Below are positions 15,523 through 19,298 of a stretch of 19,298 nucleotides of DNA, in pieces (positions within the stretch are counted from its first letter, which is position 1; each line of letters begins with the position of its first letter). The DNA is taken from assembly GCA_964460185.1 (NCBI GenBank), contig CAYWTM010000062.1, forward strand, positions 1 to 19,298. Direction: 5' to 3'. Under the pieces are notes generated by a model. The model ran no database searches. It saw only the letters and a program-made list of their open reading frames with translations, and had not been told where the DNA came from. Source of the stretch: JAVJPJ01 sp040217295 (lineage in GTDB: Bacteria > Pseudomonadota > Alphaproteobacteria > Rhodobacterales > Rhodobacteraceae). Position numbers and translations under genes: made by a program.

Positions 15523-17472
15523 ATGAGTCTGCCCCCCGGTTTCCTCGATGAATTGCGCAATCGCGTCTCGATCTCGCAGGTCGTTGGGCGCAAGGTGATA
15601 TGGGATACGCGCAAATCGAACCAGGCCAAGGGCGACATGTGGGCACCTTGCCCGTTTCACCAGGAAAAAACGGCCAGCTTTCACGTCGATGATCGCAAGG
15701 GCTACTATTATTGCTTTGGCTGCCATGCAAAGGGCGACGCACTCGGTTTCATCAAGGAAACCGAGAATGTGGGCTTCATGGAAGCGGTCGAAATCCTCGC
15801 GCGCGAAGCCGGGATGACGATGCCCGCGCGCGACCCGCGCGCCGCCCAGATAGCGGACCGGAACACCCAGCTTGCCGCCGCGACCGAGGCCGCGGTTGCG
15901 CATTTCCGGCTGCAGCTCAAAACCGCGGCCGGGGCGGCTGCACGCGACTACCTGGACCGGCGCGGGCTGGATCAACCAACGCTGGACCGGTTCGAGATCG
16001 GTTTTGCCCCCAACGCCCGCCAGGCGACCTTTGGTGCCTTGACCGCAAAAGGTCTGCCCGCCGACACCCTGATCGAAGCCGGGATTGCCAGCAAACCCGA
16101 TGATGGCGGCGCGCCTTACGATGCCTTTCGCGACCGGATCATCTTTCCCATTCGCGATCCGCGCGGGCGTTGCATCGGCTTTGGCGGGCGCGCCATGGAC
16201 CCGAACGCACGGGCGAAATACCTCAACAGCCGCGAAACGCCGCTGTTTGACAAGGGGCGCGCGCTTTACAATCACGGCCCCGCCCGCGAGGCCGCCGGCA
16301 AGGGCCAGCCGCTGATCGTGGCCGAAGGCTACATGGATGTGATCGCGTTGGTGAAAGCCGGATTCGAGGCTGCGGTCGCACCACTGGGCACTGCAATCAC
16401 CGAAGATCAGCTCCGGCTTATGTGGCGAATTTCCGACGAACCGATCATTGCGCTGGATGGCGACACGGCGGGCCTGCGCGCGGCCATGCGGCTGGTGGAT
16501 CTGGCCATGCCCCTGCTCGAGGCCGGCAAATCCCTTCGCTTTTGCATCTTGCCCGAAGGCCAGGATCCCGACGACCTGATCAAGGCGCAGGGGCGAGAGG
16601 CGATGAAATCGCTGCTGGATGGCGCCGTGCCTCTGGTGCAGATCCTGTGGCGACGCGAAACCGAGGGACAGGTCTTCGACAGCCCCGAACGGCGCGCGGC
16701 ACTCGACAAACGGTTGCGCACGGCCATATCGCGCATCCCGGATCAAAGCCTGAAACGCCATTACGGCGAAGCGCTTGCCGATCTGCGACGCGCCCTGTTC
16801 CGCCCACAATCAAACGCTCCGCGCCGGGATCGTCCGTGGCGCGGCGGCTACGGCGCACGCGGATTTGCCGAGGCCCAGGCCCCGCTGGCCGAAACCCGCA
16901 GCTCAGCCCTGGGGTCGGGTGCCATGACCGCCGATGATCTGCGGATCGCGCTGATATTGGCAACGCTCAGCCGCTATCCGGCACTGATCGAACGGTTCGA
17001 AAGCGATCTGGACCGGCTTGGCCTGCGCCACCCGGATCATGGCCGGTTGGCCGACGCGCTGTTGGGCACCACTGCCCGCACGGCCGATGATTTTGCATCG
17101 GATTGTCTGCAAAAAGGTCTTGGCGATATCCGTGAAGCCATCAGCACCATGGCGCATTTGCGCATTGCGCCCTTTCTTTCCGGTCCTCCCGACCCGGAAA
17201 AGGCGGCGGCGTGCCTGTCCGAGGAATTTGCAAAGCACCACGCAAAACACGCGGTGGACCATGAATTGGCCGAAGCGTTGGAGGATCTGCGTGATGGGGA
17301 TGACGACGGCGATCCGAAACTTGCGCGCCGCCTGAACCTTGCGGTTCAGCAACGCTTGCGGGCAAATCGACCCGGCGGGGTGGACGGCGCGGACGTCTCG
17401 GAAGACACAGCCGCGCTTTCGGATGGTTTGCGTGCCTTGATAGATGCGCGTGTCTGGGAGAAGAAACGCTAA
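15523..17472 (+). CDS. dnaG: DNA primase (649 aa)
   Basis: Synthesises RNA primers for chromosome replication together with the DnaB helicase. The N-terminal zinc ribbon is C43, H46, C64, C67 (CPFH ... CFGC). The catalytic core follows, with the RNA polymerase-like basic motif near YLNSRETPLFDKGR (233-246), then the Toprim domain with E268 in VAEGYMDV, D312 and D314 in ALDGDTAG, and DPDD at 348-351. A Pro/Arg/Gly-rich linker at about 425-455 precedes the DnaB-binding helical domain (about 465-640). Length is normal. The ATG at 15523 gives the family N-terminus MSLPPGFLDELR, although the G-run lies only one base upstream. The gene precedes rpoD with a 99-base gap, the usual macromolecular-synthesis arrangement; rpsU is not adjacent here. 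Confidence 0.97.
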   Translation: MSLPPGFLDELRNRVSISQVVGRKVIWDTRKSNQAKGDMWAPCPFHQEKTASFHVDDRKGYYYCFGCHAKGDALGFIKETENVGFMEAVEILAREAGMTMPARDPRAAQIADRNTQLAAATEAAVAHFRLQLKTAAGAAARDYLDRRGLDQPTLDRFEIGFAPNARQATFGALTAKGLPADTLIEAGIASKPDDGGAPYDAFRDRIIFPIRDPRGRCIGFGGRAMDPNARAKYLNSRETPLFDKGRALYNHGPAREAAGKGQPLIVAEGYMDVIALVKAGFEAAVAPLGTAITEDQLRLMWRISDEPIIALDGDTAGLRAAMRLVDLAMPLLEAGKSLRFCILPEGQDPDDLIKAQGREAMKSLLDGAVPLVQILWRRETEGQVFDSPERRAALDKRLRTAISRIPDQSLKRHYGEALADLRRALFRPQSNAPRRDRPWRGGYGARGFAEAQAPLAETRSSALGSGAMTADDLRIALILATLSRYPALIERFESDLDRLGLRHPDHGRLADALLGTTARTADDFASDCLQKGLGDIREAISTMAHLRIAPFLSGPPDPEKAAACLSEEFAKHHAKHAVDHELAEALEDLRDGDDDGDPKLARRLNLAVQQRLRANRPGGVDGADVSEDTAALSDGLRALIDARVWEKKR

Positions 17473-17481
17473 CACATCTAG

Positions 17482-17526
17482 GCGAATCATTGATTCGCAC
17501 TACATAGGTTGCACTAGAAATGATTC
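17482..17526. promoter_or_regulatory. GANTC-rich dyad upstream of rpoD
   Basis: GCGAATCA (17482-17489) and TGATTCGC (17491-17498) form a perfect dyad around one central base. It contains two GANTC sites (GAATC at 17484-17488, GATTC at 17492-17496). A third, GATTC, lies at 17522-17526 in the sequence TGATTCGG, like a half-site. GANTC is the target of the alphaproteobacterial cell-cycle methylase CcrM. The dyad is ten bases past the dnaG stop, so it could also fold in RNA between the two cistrons. Function is inferred. Confidence 0.4.
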
Positions 17527-17537
17527 GGCGCTTTCAT
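17509..17537 (+). promoter_or_regulatory. Possible rpoD promoter
   Basis: TTGCAC (17509-17514) and TTTCAT (17532-17537) are separated by 17 bases and each matches the sigma-70 consensus at about four of six positions. A GANTC site (17522-17526) lies in the spacer. Such matches arise easily by chance, so this is a weak prediction, placed 34 bases before the rpoD start. Confidence 0.25.
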
Positions 17538-17571
17538 CGGTGCCATCGCTATAGCCAAAGGACACTCGCCC

Positions 17572-19298
<1,727 letters not shown>

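Noticed and set aside
15151..16809. Long minus-strand open frame opposite soxG and dnaG (552 codons)
   Set aside because: Shadow of two well-supported genes; no ribosome binding site or domain.

Overview
The window reads as a stretch of a GC-rich alphaproteobacterial chromosome, most probably a marine member of the Rhodobacterales (Roseobacter group). The reasons are the heterotetrameric sarcosine oxidase operon, the dnaG-rpoD pair with an RpoD carrying an acidic linker, a Glu/Leu/Phe/Val-type glutamate dehydrogenase, and scattered Tad pilus genes. This placement is inferred from protein sequences only. No 16S gene, tRNA, CRISPR array, prophage or insertion sequence was seen.

Layout. Positions 1-200 are non-coding and hold a nested palindromic, REP-like element. 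A 90-residue unknown protein follows on the minus strand (219-491). About 970 bases without a credible gene (492-1462) hold several hairpins and may encode a small RNA. A block of housekeeping genes then alternates strand: a cytochrome b561-type membrane protein (+), an alpha/beta hydrolase of the YbfF/ABHD11 type (-), a small protein with a C-terminal membrane segment (+), a pirin (-), a 3-hydroxyisobutyrate dehydrogenase-family oxidoreductase (+), a two-span membrane protein (+), and glutamate dehydrogenase (-). From 7520 to 10289 a three-gene plus-strand set encodes Tad-type pilus assembly proteins: a TadG-like protein with a von Willebrand A domain and two TadE-like pseudopilins.

From 10412 to 15415 lies soxB-soxD-soxA-soxG, the four subunits of heterotetrameric sarcosine oxidase in tight or overlapping order. 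The enzyme demethylates sarcosine to glycine and passes the one-carbon unit to tetrahydrofolate, so the cell probably catabolises methylated amines such as glycine betaine. The last part is dnaG (primase) and rpoD (primary sigma factor), the core of the macromolecular-synthesis operon. rpoD runs off the right edge before region 4.

I found no clear novel multi-gene system. The non-standard signals most worth checking are the three GANTC (CcrM-type) sites packed into the dnaG-rpoD gap, the nested inverted repeats between glutamate dehydrogenase and the Tad genes, the hairpin-rich non-coding interval at about 1004-1206, and the palindromic element at 30-106.
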